Shown here: positions 1-6,863 of the stretch, piece after piece
How the letters are laid out: every line of letters starts with the position of its first letter
Position numbering within the stretch: the first letter of the stretch is position 1
Assembly (NCBI GenBank): GCA_027056155.1
Contig: JALULR010000047.1
Span: 1 to 13,646 of the forward strand
Direction: 5' to 3'
Length of the DNA stretch: 13,646 nucleotides
DNA from: DHVE2 group archaeon
GTDB lineage: Archaea > Thermoplasmatota > Thermoplasmata > Thermoplasmatales > Aciduliprofundaceae
Notes under the pieces: generated by a model
What the model was told of the DNA's origin: nothing
Databases searched by the model: none
Seen by the model: the letters and a program-made list of their open reading frames with translations, nothing else
Translations under genes and position numbers: made by a program

Positions 1-895
1 CGCTTAGCTCACCACTCACCTTCAGTATTATTACCTTTCCCTCATGATTTTTCGAGGCATAGTCCATTAACTCAGATTCGAGCTCCCTTGCAGTTTTTCC
101 GTCTGCATTTACTATCTTCTTTTCAAATTCACAAACTTTTACAGGCACAAATCTGGGCTTGAAGTCCTCCACTATGTAGAAGCCTCTCTGCTTGCCAGTT
201 AGCACATCTAAGTCGTTGTAGTTTGAGCCAAATAATGCACCCGGGTACGTGAGATATCCAGAACCCATCTTATGCTCTATACGCTCGTGCAGATGCCCGC
301 CTGCATAGTAATCAAAGCCCTGCGGAAAACGAGATAACGGGACGGCGTTTTTATCGGCAATGTACTCCGGCTTTAGCTCCTCCACGGTGGTGTGAAATAT
401 GAAAATTTTAGGATTGGGTATCTCATTCAAGGCATCTCTGTCAATGCCCTGCTCTTCATCTACAAAGTAAAAAACCTCTCTGGCTGCTGTAAGCCCCGGC
501 ATGCCCACTAAATAAACGCCAGATTCGTCCTTAATCGGCTCTAGCTTTATCTTTCCGCCTTGTAGCTTAACGCGCACCGCTTTTTTAAAAACTCCTGCTT
601 CTGAGAGCACATCTAAAAGCGAGGTTGTGCCCGCAGAGAAGTCATGCGAGCCGTAGACCACATATATCCTTATGCCCTGTGCCCGCGCTTTGTTTAATAT
701 ATATACTGCGTTTCTCACAGTTTCCATATCGGGTAGAGGATTATGAAATAAATCACCGGCAATTATTATGAAATCCACATTTTCCTCGATGCTGATTTCG
801 ATGGCTTTGTTGAACGCTTCTAAGTTTAGGCGCTTTAAATTTTTGTTTTTGCTAAATGCACCTAAATGCGAGTCTGCTATGTGGGCAAATTTCAT
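1..895 (-). CDS. mre11: Mre11 DNA double-strand-break repair nuclease, 3' end outside window
   Basis: This is the N-terminal 298 residues of Mre11, the Mn-dependent exo/endonuclease that works with Rad50 in processing DNA double-strand breaks. The calcineurin-like phosphoesterase motifs are in order: D8-x-H10 (ADSHLG), GDLF with D48, GSHD at 82-85, the single His H168 (FHTT) and GHLH with H201 and H203. Spacing matches archaeal Mre11. The usual GNHD motif reads GSHD, so the Asn metal ligand is Ser83. The start at 895 gives the canonical MKFAHIADSH opening and has no ribosome binding site; a BoxA sits about 26 nt upstream, consistent with a leaderless mRNA. The frame is open to base 1, so the capping and Rad50-binding region is missing; archaeal Mre11 usually runs to roughly 370-430 residues. 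Rad50 would be expected downstream, beyond the left edge (inference). Confidence 0.92.
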   Translation of the reverse strand, partial: MKFAHIADSHLGAFSKNKNLKRLNLEAFNKAIEISIEENVDFIIIAGDLFHNPLPDMETVRNAVYILNKARAQGIRIYVVYGSHDFSAGTTSLLDVLSEAGVFKKAVRVKLQGGKIKLEPIKDESGVYLVGMPGLTAAREVFYFVDEEQGIDRDALNEIPNPKIFIFHTTVEELKPEYIADKNAVPLSRFPQGFDYYAGGHLHERIEHKMGSGYLTYPGALFGSNYNDLDVLTGKQRGFYIVEDFKPRFVPVKVCEFEKKIVNADGKTARELESELMDYASKNHEGKVIILKVSGELS

Positions 896-916
896 CAGTT
901 CATTTATCTTATATGA

Positions 917-924
917 GTATTTAA
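917..924 (-). promoter_or_regulatory. BoxA/TATA element for leaderless mre11
   Basis: On the minus strand the bases read TTAAATAC, close to the archaeal BoxA consensus. The centre is about 26 nt before the A of the mre11 ATG at 895, so transcription would begin at or next to the start codon. The intervening bases hold no ribosome binding site. Inferred from spacing and sequence only. Confidence 0.5.
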
Positions 925-1059
925 CATTATCTGCGAAATGGTGCACCGTTTATAGATTAGGGGGAGCATAAAAATCCGAGATGCGCTTTTTAATTTTTGC
1001 AAGGTGCAACGCGCTCGACAATCAAAATCATTAAATCCAAATTGGCGATTATCCAAACT

Positions 1060-1065
1060 GGAGGT
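1060..1065 (+). promoter_or_regulatory. Ribosome binding site deciding the dehydrogenase start
   Basis: GGAGGT lies 6 nt before the ATG at 1072. It selects this ATG over an in-frame TTG at 997, which would add 25 residues with no resemblance to the family N-terminus. Confidence 0.8.
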
Positions 1066-1071
1066 ATTGAT

Positions 1072-2184
1072 ATGACCTATAAAATTGCCGTATTGCCCGG
1101 AGATGGCGTGGGTAAAGAAGTGATTGAAGCAGCGATGGTTGTTTTGGACGAGATCGCTTTGGATGCAGAGTATATATATGGAGACATAGGCTGGGAATTC
1201 TGGCGCCGTGAGGGAAATCCCCTGCCGGATAGAACTATTGAGCTGATGAAGCAAACCGATTGCGCGCTTTTTGGAGCGATTACCTCAAAGCCCAAAGAAG
1301 AGGCGCAAAAAGAGCTTGCTCCTGAGCTGCAGGGCAAGGGCTTGGTGTATTATAGCCCCATAGTGCGCCTGAGGCAGTTGTTTGACCTTTATGCGAATGT
1401 GCGCCCTGCAAAGGCGTATCCCGGAAACCCGTTAAATTACAGAGACAATATAAATATAACTGTGTTCAGGGAAAATACTGAAGGCTTGTATAGTGGTGTG
1501 GAGTATTATCCGGTGCCCGAGGCGATAGACAACGCTTTTAAAGAGCATGCGAGATACAAGAAATTTGTGGGCGTAGATAAGGCAATATCTCTAAGAATAA
1601 TATCCCGCAAGGGCGCAGAGAGGATAATACGCGCTGCATTCGACTACGCAAAAGAAAATAATTTAAAGAATGTAACTGTGGTTGAGAAGCCAAATGTTCT
1701 TCGAGAAACGAGCGGATTGTTTGTGCGCGTGGCAAGAAAAATACATGAGGAATATCCAGATATAGAGATGTGGGAGACCAACATCGACGCACAGGCCATG
1801 TGGCTCGTTAAGAATCCCGAAAAATACGATGTGCTCGTCACTTCAAACCTATTTGGCGATATAATCTCTGACCTCGCTTCCCAGCTTGTTGGCGGCCTAG
1901 GGTTTGCAGCATCGGGAAACATCGGCGATAACTACGCTGTATTCGAGCCCGTGCATGGCTCTGCGCCGAAGTACGCAGGCTTGTACAAGGTGAATCCGAT
2001 AGCAACGATACGCGCGGTGCGCATGATGCTGGATTACTTGGGAGAGAAAGAAAAAGCGGCTCGCTTGGAGAGAGCGATAGAAGATGTTATTGCTGAAGGA
2101 AAAGTGCGCACTTACGATTTTGGCGGAGATGCGAGCACATTGGACATGGCAAAGGCCATAGCGAAGAAATACGCAGAGCTCTGA
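1072..2184 (+). CDS. Isocitrate/isopropylmalate dehydrogenase family protein, probably NADP-dependent isocitrate dehydrogenase
   Basis: A complete 370-residue beta-decarboxylating dehydrogenase. Against E. coli isocitrate dehydrogenase I see the substrate Arg residues R101, R111 and R133, catalytic Y140 (in RENTEGLY) and K206, and metal ligands D239, D263 and D267. Cofactor residues are K300-Y301 (HGSAPKYAG), V307 and Y348 (TYDF), equivalent to K344, Y345, V351 and Y391 of the NADP enzyme; NAD enzymes have Asp-Ile instead of Lys-Tyr. YSGVEY after Y140 resembles the YAGIEW of isocitrate dehydrogenase more than the YFG of isopropylmalate dehydrogenase. In the substrate loop S95 matches Ser113, but Asn115 is replaced by I97. 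Isopropylmalate or homoisocitrate as substrate therefore cannot be excluded, and I give no gene symbol. The start is fixed by the GGAGGT at 1060-1065 and by MTYKIAVLPGDGVG, the usual family opening. It is divergent from mre11 and convergent with the next gene. Confidence 0.88.
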   Translation: MTYKIAVLPGDGVGKEVIEAAMVVLDEIALDAEYIYGDIGWEFWRREGNPLPDRTIELMKQTDCALFGAITSKPKEEAQKELAPELQGKGLVYYSPIVRLRQLFDLYANVRPAKAYPGNPLNYRDNINITVFRENTEGLYSGVEYYPVPEAIDNAFKEHARYKKFVGVDKAISLRIISRKGAERIIRAAFDYAKENNLKNVTVVEKPNVLRETSGLFVRVARKIHEEYPDIEMWETNIDAQAMWLVKNPEKYDVLVTSNLFGDIISDLASQLVGGLGFAASGNIGDNYAVFEPVHGSAPKYAGLYKVNPIATIRAVRMMLDYLGEKEKAARLERAIEDVIAEGKVRTYDFGGDASTLDMAKAIAKKYAEL

Positions 2185-2217
2185 GCTTGAGCTCTATTTT
2201 TCAAGCTCTTCTTTTTT
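2175..2217 (+). terminator. Overlapping inverted repeats plus T-tract at a convergent gene junction
   Basis: Two perfect inverted repeats share sequence. The first is AGAGCTC (2175-2181) with GAGCTCT (2189-2195), a 7-bp stem with a 7-nt loop. The second is GAGCTTGA (2183-2190) with TCAAGCTC (2201-2208), an 8-bp stem with a 10-nt loop, followed by TTCTTTTTT up to 2217. The second stem with its T-run looks like a terminator for the plus-strand dehydrogenase gene. The stops of the two convergent genes lie inside this segment. Termination activity is inferred; T-tracts are the known archaeal signal. Confidence 0.55.
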
Positions 2218-2694
2218 CATATAGATATATTCTAGCGCTGTGCTTGAATCTCTCACGGAGATTATTAATTTTTTGTACTTTTTCCCGCTAACTACGAGCA
2301 TGATTTTTTCCATCTTGGGCATGTTGAAAGTCTTTACCCACTCACCGTTGTACTTTATCAAGCGTATTCCAAATCCAGCATACGGCGAGATGCTCGGCAC
2401 CTTGCTCGCAGCACGCACCTTGCACCATGGTATTTTCACTTTATATGCTGGAAATCCTACTTTTATGCCCTCTGCACTTAACACTACCTCATATTTCCAG
2501 AACGCAAGAGTGAGCGCGGAAAAAATAGCGATGAATATGGCAAAAAACCAATTTGGCGGGGGTTTGGTGCCCACTGGCCCATAGATAAGCTGTAATATGA
2601 AAAGCAAGGCAAATAATAAGATAACTATGAGCATTGCACCTATAAATACCCAAAATGGAGTGCTTTCACTCCATAATACATTTTCTTGGCTCAT
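2194..2694 (-). CDS. Two-helix membrane protein with a C-terminal beta-rich, PH-like domain
   Basis: A 166-residue protein whose family I cannot name firmly. After a short polar N-terminus there are two hydrophobic segments, about residues 13-38 and 49-66, joined by a short loop rich in Pro and Gly. The remaining hundred residues alternate hydrophobic and polar positions (EVVLSAEGIKVGFP, KIMLVVSGKKYKKLIISV) and end in an amphipathic, Lys/Glu-rich helix. This layout resembles small bacterial and archaeal PH-like membrane proteins; that assignment is weak. I chose the ATG at 2694 because it overlaps the stop of the upstream peptidase gene in an ATGA arrangement, which usually means coupled translation; an in-frame GTG at 2703 would add three residues. 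It is the last gene of its group and converges with the dehydrogenase gene. Confidence 0.72.
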   Translation of the reverse strand: MSQENVLWSESTPFWVFIGAMLIVILLFALLFILQLIYGPVGTKPPPNWFFAIFIAIFSALTLAFWKYEVVLSAEGIKVGFPAYKVKIPWCKVRAASKVPSISPYAGFGIRLIKYNGEWVKTFNMPKMEKIMLVVSGKKYKKLIISVRDSSTALEYIYMKKEELEK

Positions 2695-3710
2695 TTGCTC
2701 CACTCATTGAGCACTTTGCTAAGAATATTGTACGCCTTAATCACATCTTTGATGCTCACATGCTCGTCTTTAGTATGTGCGTTTTTCAGCTCGCCGGGCC
2801 CAAATACTACCGTTGGCGTGCCCTTATCCACGAGATTTTGAGCGTCGCTCCAGCTTCTAAATCCGCCCAATTCTGCATATTTCAAAAACTCTCTTACCCT
2901 CCTCTTTCTGGGGGAGAGCTCAAATGGCGGTGACAAATCGTAAATCATGTGGTTTACATTGTGGTCCTTGCTTATTTTATTCACTTCGTCGATTATCGCC
3001 ACAGCTGTTTGCCCGGGTAGGTAAATAAAATCGATTAGCGCTTTGGCGCTTTCGGGCACTGCGAGAAGATAATCACCTCCATCGAACATCTCTACATTTA
3101 TTTCTGGCTTGCCCAATAACTTATGCTCTTCGTTTAAAAATCTTAGTTTTTTCAGAGAATTAATAAACTCTATGCCCTGCCAGATAGCGTTATCTTTTTT
3201 GTTGGCACATGAGCCGTGCATTGCCTTGCCCCAAAACTCAAATTCTAGCTCTAAGCTTCCTGCCTCGGCGGTGCAAACTCGCAGGGAGGTAGGCTCCATC
3301 GTTATTGCAAAATCATGCGCGTACTTCTCTGCGTATTTTTTAGAGCCTTTTCCCTCTTCTTCCTCATCTACAAAAAACACATAGCTCACGGGAAGGGAAT
3401 CTTTGTATTTTTCAATTAGCTTGAGCATAATTAGCACTCCCGCTTTATCGTCCATAACGCCACGACCCCACAGTATATCGTTTTCTATCTCTGGGGGAAA
3501 ATACTCACCCACAGTATCTAGATGTGCGTTGACCATAAATCTCTCTTCGGGATTTACAATTATGTTATAACGCTCTTCATCGATGGGCATGCGCTCGTAG
3601 TTTATGTTAAGAGTGTCTAGCTTTTCTTCGATGTACTGCAAAATCTTCGACTCGTAGCCAGTTTCGCTCCTTATCTTCGCAAGCTCTACAAGCTCCTCAA
3701 TTTTAATCAT
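2691..3710 (-). CDS. M20 family metallopeptidase/deacylase (ArgE/DapE/ACY1 type)
   Basis: A complete 339-residue di-zinc amidohydrolase of the M20 family, which removes acyl groups from amino acids or cleaves small peptides in the cytosol. All active-site elements are visible: H63 and D65 (NAHLDTV), bridging D87 (GRGVMDDK), the general-base and metal pair E116-E117 (DEEEEG), E139 (MEPT), and H312 (GPGELKNAHTKDE). The lid/dimerisation domain covers about residues 150-255, with H165 in the MHGS motif. The length is at the short end for the family, similar to archaeal deacetylases and the LysK-type hydrolases of lysine/arginine biosynthesis; no neighbouring biosynthesis gene supports one exact substrate. 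The start ATG at 3710 has no clear ribosome binding site. The stop overlaps the start of the following membrane-protein gene. Confidence 0.88.
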   Translation of the reverse strand: MIKIEELVELAKIRSETGYESKILQYIEEKLDTLNINYERMPIDEERYNIIVNPEERFMVNAHLDTVGEYFPPEIENDILWGRGVMDDKAGVLIMLKLIEKYKDSLPVSYVFFVDEEEEGKGSKKYAEKYAHDFAITMEPTSLRVCTAEAGSLELEFEFWGKAMHGSCANKKDNAIWQGIEFINSLKKLRFLNEEHKLLGKPEINVEMFDGGDYLLAVPESAKALIDFIYLPGQTAVAIIDEVNKISKDHNVNHMIYDLSPPFELSPRKRRVREFLKYAELGGFRSWSDAQNLVDKGTPTVVFGPGELKNAHTKDEHVSIKDVIKAYNILSKVLNEWSK

Positions 3711-3894
3711 GGATATGGGTATAGCATGCTTTTGATTAATCTTTTCCGCGCTTTTGATGAACGGGCATAATAATTAAAAAAATAGAAGAGACATGCGGTA
3801 TTGGCGGTGCTATATGCAACTTCGAAGCACAGGAGAGTGTATTGTAAATTTATTGCTGAAACAACAATTGCTGCACAGTTAAAATCCCACGCAA
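3711..3894. other. Intergenic gap with T-tract, between acetyltransferase and peptidase genes
   Basis: No convincing gene or RNA is seen here. The minus strand carries seven Ts in a row (3776-3782), about 115 nt past the acetyltransferase stop. This could end the hutI-acetyltransferase transcript, or the T/A-rich stretch just downstream of it could serve as a BoxA for the peptidase gene. A weaker A/T stretch centred near 3735 is about 26 nt from the peptidase ATG. I cannot decide between these. Confidence 0.4.
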
Positions 3895-4326
3895 TCAAAG
3901 CATCTTCCACATTATGTACGCGGACTCGCCATTTGTATAGTATTTGTCGAGCAGGGATATTATTTGAAAACCTCTGTTTACATAAAAATCTATGGCGCTT
4001 TTGTTGGAGGTACGCACTTCCAAGCTAACCGATTTAATACCCTCTTTTTTGCATTGAAATAGGAACTTTCTCAAGAGAAGCGAGCCTATGCCCTTTCCTC
4101 GATTATTCTTATCCACAGCAAGCATCAGTATTCTAGCGGTACCGTTGTACTGGCTTCCTGCAATGAATCCTACAATATCCTTTATTTCAGCCACCAGAAA
4201 CCCGCTGGGCCAAGCGTAGTATATGTCCATGAACAGCTCGAGAGAGTATTTTTCGGTTAGGCTCTCGTAGGCTATGCGGAATACATCATATACGTCTTCT
4301 TCTCTAAACTCTCTAACAAGGTACAT
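3895..4326 (-). CDS. GNAT family N-acetyltransferase, RimI-like
   Basis: A complete 143-residue acetyltransferase that transfers acetyl from acetyl-CoA to an amine, possibly a protein N-terminus. It opens with the usual beta1-alpha1 (MYLVREFREEDVYDVFRI). The acetyl-CoA pyrophosphate loop is clear: beta4 LMLAVDKNN followed by RGKGIGSLLL, matching R/Q-x-x-G-x-G/A. Further on, VSLEVRTSNKSAIDFYVNRGF is the conserved beta5 and alpha4 region, including the N-x-x-A-x-x-x-Y pattern of RimI-like enzymes. I chose the ATG at 4326, 2 nt after the hutI stop and behind AAGGGA, over a GTG at 4344 that would overlap hutI. It is almost certainly co-transcribed with hutI, but nothing in it shows a link to histidine breakdown, and its substrate is unknown. 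Confidence 0.87.
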   Translation of the reverse strand: MYLVREFREEDVYDVFRIAYESLTEKYSLELFMDIYYAWPSGFLVAEIKDIVGFIAGSQYNGTARILMLAVDKNNRGKGIGSLLLRKFLFQCKKEGIKSVSLEVRTSNKSAIDFYVNRGFQIISLLDKYYTNGESAYIMWKML

Positions 4327-4328
4327 GC

Positions 4329-5534
4329 TCAGTCCCTTGACCACACAACCGCTCCTTTTTTGATTACCTTCTCTACAAGATTTACTCCGAAATGATAGCC
4401 TATCTGCTGGTAATTTTTCGCATCGAGAACTATTATATCTGCCTGCTTTCCCCGCTCTATTGAGCCAATCTCGTTTTCAAGACCTATGGCCGCTGCCGCG
4501 TTTATCGTGCTCGCCGCAATAGCCTGCTCTGGAAGCATGCGCATCTGAGTTATAGCAAGGGAAATAACCATCTGCATGCTCTCTGTATAAGCGTTTGGAT
4601 TCAGGTCCGTGGCTAGCGCTATTGGTATTTCTGCCTCGATAAATTTTTGCGCTCTGGCATATTCTTTGGATAGCAGCATGTAGGGCGTGGCAGGCAGAAA
4701 AACGGCAATGATGCCAGTATTTTTCATATTATCTATGCTCTCATCTGTAGTCTTAACGAGATGGTCTGCGGATATCGCTCCTACCTCAACCGCCGTGCTA
4801 GTGCATCCAATATCGCAAATTTCGTCAGCATGGATTTTCGGAGTGAGTCCATACTTTTTTCCAGTTAATAGGTACTCGCGAGATTCTTCGCTGTTAAACA
4901 CCGATTCTTCGCAAAATATGTCAATGAACTTGGCATGCGGCGCGAGCTTCGGAATGAGCTCTTTCATATATTCAATGTACTCCCCGCTATCCTTGAATTC
5001 TGGGGGAATAGCGTGCGCTCCTAAGAAAGTGGGCACTAAGTCGATGGGGTGTGCGCTTTCGTTGATTACATCGAGCAGCTTTAGCTCTGTTTCGAAATTG
5101 AGCCCGTACCCGCTTTTTGCCTCGGCGGTTGTGGTGCCGTTGCGGAGCATGTAATTAAGCCTTCCTCTAAGCTCTGCTCTAAGAGCATCTTTGCTAGCCG
5201 CTCTGGTAGCACGGACTGTGCGAAGTATGCCACCGCCCATCTTTAGAATCTCTAGGTAAGTTTTACCCTGTAATTTCATGTATAGCTCGTTCTCGCGTGT
5301 TCCTGCAAATACCAGATGTGTATGCGGGTCTACAAATCCCGGCATAACAACCTTGCCTGAAGCGTCTATCTCCAGCTCTGCAGAGCCTTTTAGCTCCGCG
5401 GTTGTGCCCACATCGATGATTCGCTCGCCCTCAATCAAAACGGCACCGTTATCTATAATTCTCAAATCGTAGTTTTCGGTTCTTATGCCCCCTTCTAAGG
5501 TGATTAGCTGTGCGGCGTTTTTGATTAGAAGCAT
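4329..5534 (-). CDS. hutI: Imidazolonepropionase
   Basis: A complete 401-residue enzyme of the amidohydrolase superfamily. It hydrolyses 4-imidazolone-5-propanoate to N-formimino-L-glutamate, the third step of histidine degradation, in the cytosol. Visible motifs: H71-x-H73 in GFVDPHTHLVFAGTRENE, the family-typical GGGI at 100-103, TTAEAKSGYGL with Y143, H174 (LGAH), H235 and E238 (KIHADE), H258 (ADHL) and metal-binding D310 in ATDLNPNA. The length is normal for HutI. The small beta-sandwich domain is formed by both termini, with the C-terminal part at about 359-400 (GSIERGKQADIIVLD). The ATG at 5534 has no ribosome binding site; a BoxA about 26 nt upstream makes a leaderless mRNA likely. hutH and hutU are not next to it, so the pathway genes must be elsewhere. 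It is divergent from the permease gene. Confidence 0.95.
   Translation of the reverse strand: MLLIKNAAQLITLEGGIRTENYDLRIIDNGAVLIEGERIIDVGTTAELKGSAELEIDASGKVVMPGFVDPHTHLVFAGTRENELYMKLQGKTYLEILKMGGGILRTVRATRAASKDALRAELRGRLNYMLRNGTTTAEAKSGYGLNFETELKLLDVINESAHPIDLVPTFLGAHAIPPEFKDSGEYIEYMKELIPKLAPHAKFIDIFCEESVFNSEESREYLLTGKKYGLTPKIHADEICDIGCTSTAVEVGAISADHLVKTTDESIDNMKNTGIIAVFLPATPYMLLSKEYARAQKFIEAEIPIALATDLNPNAYTESMQMVISLAITQMRMLPEQAIAASTINAAAAIGLENEIGSIERGKQADIIVLDAKNYQQIGYHFGVNLVEKVIKKGAVVWSRD
4333..4338 (-). promoter_or_regulatory. Ribosome binding site of the acetyltransferase gene
   Basis: On the minus strand AAGGGA lies 6 nt before the ATG at 4326, inside the last codons of hutI. It supports that ATG as the start and continued translation of a joint mRNA. 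Confidence 0.5.
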
Positions 5535-5555
5535 GATTGGGAGATAAACAGACGG

Positions 5556-5563
5556 TATAAAAA
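5556..5563 (-). promoter_or_regulatory. BoxA/TATA element for leaderless hutI
   Basis: On the minus strand the bases read TTTTTATA, centred about 26 nt before the hutI ATG at 5534. That places the start of transcription at the start codon. No ribosome binding site is present between them. Confidence 0.6.
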
Positions 5564-5624
5564 TGTGATTGCATCATGTGTAAACCTAACAAACTTGAAA
5601 TAGCGCGCGCATATTTCCAAGTGA

Positions 5625-6755
5625 ATGCATATTTCACAAGGCTCAAACAAGCTCGGACGCAGAGCATTGCTGTTTGCGCAAAAAGAGCCTTTGCTTTTGT
5701 TTTTTCTCTTGTTGCTTTTATTTCTCGCTCTGCTATTTCCTGAGTACATAACCCATTATGGTGAGTTTGTAGATTGGCGCACTATAATTGCACTTTCCGG
5801 ATTGTTGATTGTGACTGTGAGCATAGAGGAGAGCGGAGAGCTTACTTCCATGGCGCGGGCGCTCCTTTACAAGATGAAAAACGAGCGAAATTTTGCCCTA
5901 GTACTAGTGGCACTCTCTGCATTGTTATCCACTTTTCTAACCAATGATATTGCTCTATTTATCCTGGTGCCTCTAACTGTAAAAATGCTTAAAATTATCA
6001 AAAATGACATTTACAAAATCATAATATTTGAAGCTCTTGCTGTGAATGCAGGCTCCCTGTTAACACCCATAGGCAATCCACAAAACCTGTTTTTGTGGAA
6101 CTTATCAGCTCTTAATTTCCTAGGGTTTATTATTGCCATGCTTCCTCTTTTCTTGCTTCTCATATTCATTCTTTTTATATTCATATTTCTGTTCTTTCCA
6201 TCGCGGAAGATAACGCTTGTAAGAGAGGATAGCACACCCAAAACTAGCCGGTCTTTATTTTACACTGCACTCTCTTTGCTCGCCTTTTACATTCTCGCCT
6301 TAAATTTTTTACCCACTACATATATCTTAATTTTGCTGGTGCTCTATCTTCTGATATTCTACAAATTTTTAGCGAAAGTAGATTGGCTCTTTGTTCTTCT
6401 ATTTATATTAGTGTTCATAGATTTTGGGGTTATATCTCATATACCTGCAATACTCGCATTATTTTCTTCGTTTAGTGGAAGCAGCGCCGGCACAGTTTTT
6501 ATTGTCTCTGTGCTCCTTTCACAGTTTATGAGCAATGTGCCCGCAACGGTATTTGTGACCAATTTTACCGCACAGTTTAAGGCGGTAGCTTACGGTGTGA
6601 ATTTAGGAGGCAATGGCGTGATTATCGCTTCCATGGCAAATGTAATAGCCATGCGCATGGTTCGAATAAAAGGATTAATGATTGAGTTTCACAAGTACTC
6701 GCTTTTGTTTTTAACGGTAAGTTTCGCCCTAGCGTATTTTCTGTTTTTCTATTAA
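5625..6755 (+). CDS. ArsB/NhaD superfamily ion permease (YbiR-like)
   Basis: A complete 376-residue, very hydrophobic protein with about ten membrane helices in two related halves. The superfamily signatures are clear: LTNDIALFILVPL (105-117) and NAGSLLTPIGNPQN (141-154) in the first half, then SQFMSNVPATVF (299-310) and GGNGVIIASMANVIAM (328-343) in the second. These paired Asn/Gly/Pro-rich hairpins line the transport site in the ion-transporter superfamily. The length matches the compact YbiR group better than ArsB or CitM (about 430). The transported ion cannot be read from sequence; arsenite, citrate, sulfate and Na+/H+ exchange all occur in the superfamily, and no ars regulator is nearby. 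The ATG at 5625 is the first in frame and has only a weak upstream signal. It is divergent from hutI with a 90-nt shared control region. Confidence 0.85.
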   Translation: MHISQGSNKLGRRALLFAQKEPLLLFFLLLLLFLALLFPEYITHYGEFVDWRTIIALSGLLIVTVSIEESGELTSMARALLYKMKNERNFALVLVALSALLSTFLTNDIALFILVPLTVKMLKIIKNDIYKIIIFEALAVNAGSLLTPIGNPQNLFLWNLSALNFLGFIIAMLPLFLLLIFILFIFIFLFFPSRKITLVREDSTPKTSRSLFYTALSLLAFYILALNFLPTTYILILLVLYLLIFYKFLAKVDWLFVLLFILVFIDFGVISHIPAILALFSSFSGSSAGTVFIVSVLLSQFMSNVPATVFVTNFTAQFKAVAYGVNLGGNGVIIASMANVIAMRMVRIKGLMIEFHKYSLLFLTVSFALAYFLFFY

Positions 6756-6757
6756 AG

Positions 6758-6789
6758 TTCACGAGAGAATGCCGTAATATCGCCGTGAA
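6758..6789 (+). terminator. Weak inverted repeat after the permease gene
   Basis: TTCACG (6758-6763) pairs with CGTGAA (6784-6789) across a 20-nt loop, starting 2 nt after the permease stop. There is no long T-run behind it, so a role as terminator is only possible. Confidence 0.25.
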
Positions 6790-6822
6790 AATTCATCATG
6801 TTTGGAAGAAAATAAAGCAAAG

Positions 6823-6840
6823 TTTAAGTATTATAAAATT
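6823..6840 (+). promoter_or_regulatory. BoxA region of the surface-protein gene
   Basis: TTTAAGTA followed directly by TTATAAAATT gives one or two overlapping TATA-like elements. From the first, transcription would start near 6853, just before the ribosome binding site at 6854-6859. From the second it would start at about 6861, too late to include that site. This separates the surface-protein unit from the permease gene. Confidence 0.5.
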
Positions 6841-6853
6841 TATTCTACAAACT

Positions 6854-6859
6854 AGGTGA
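6854..6859 (+). promoter_or_regulatory. Ribosome binding site of the surface-protein gene
   Basis: AGGTGA lies 4 nt before the ATG at 6864 and supports that start, which also gives a normal signal peptide. Confidence 0.6.
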
Positions 6860-6863
6860 TAAA

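Noticed and set aside
997..1071. In-frame TTG start 25 codons before the dehydrogenase ATG
   Set aside because: No ribosome binding site, unlike the GGAGGT before the ATG at 1072, and the extra residues do not look like the family N-terminus.
3707..3910. Minus-strand open frame of 67 codons between the acetyltransferase and peptidase genes
   Set aside because: It overlaps the ends of both real genes, has no start signal, and its composition is like translated non-coding AT-rich DNA.
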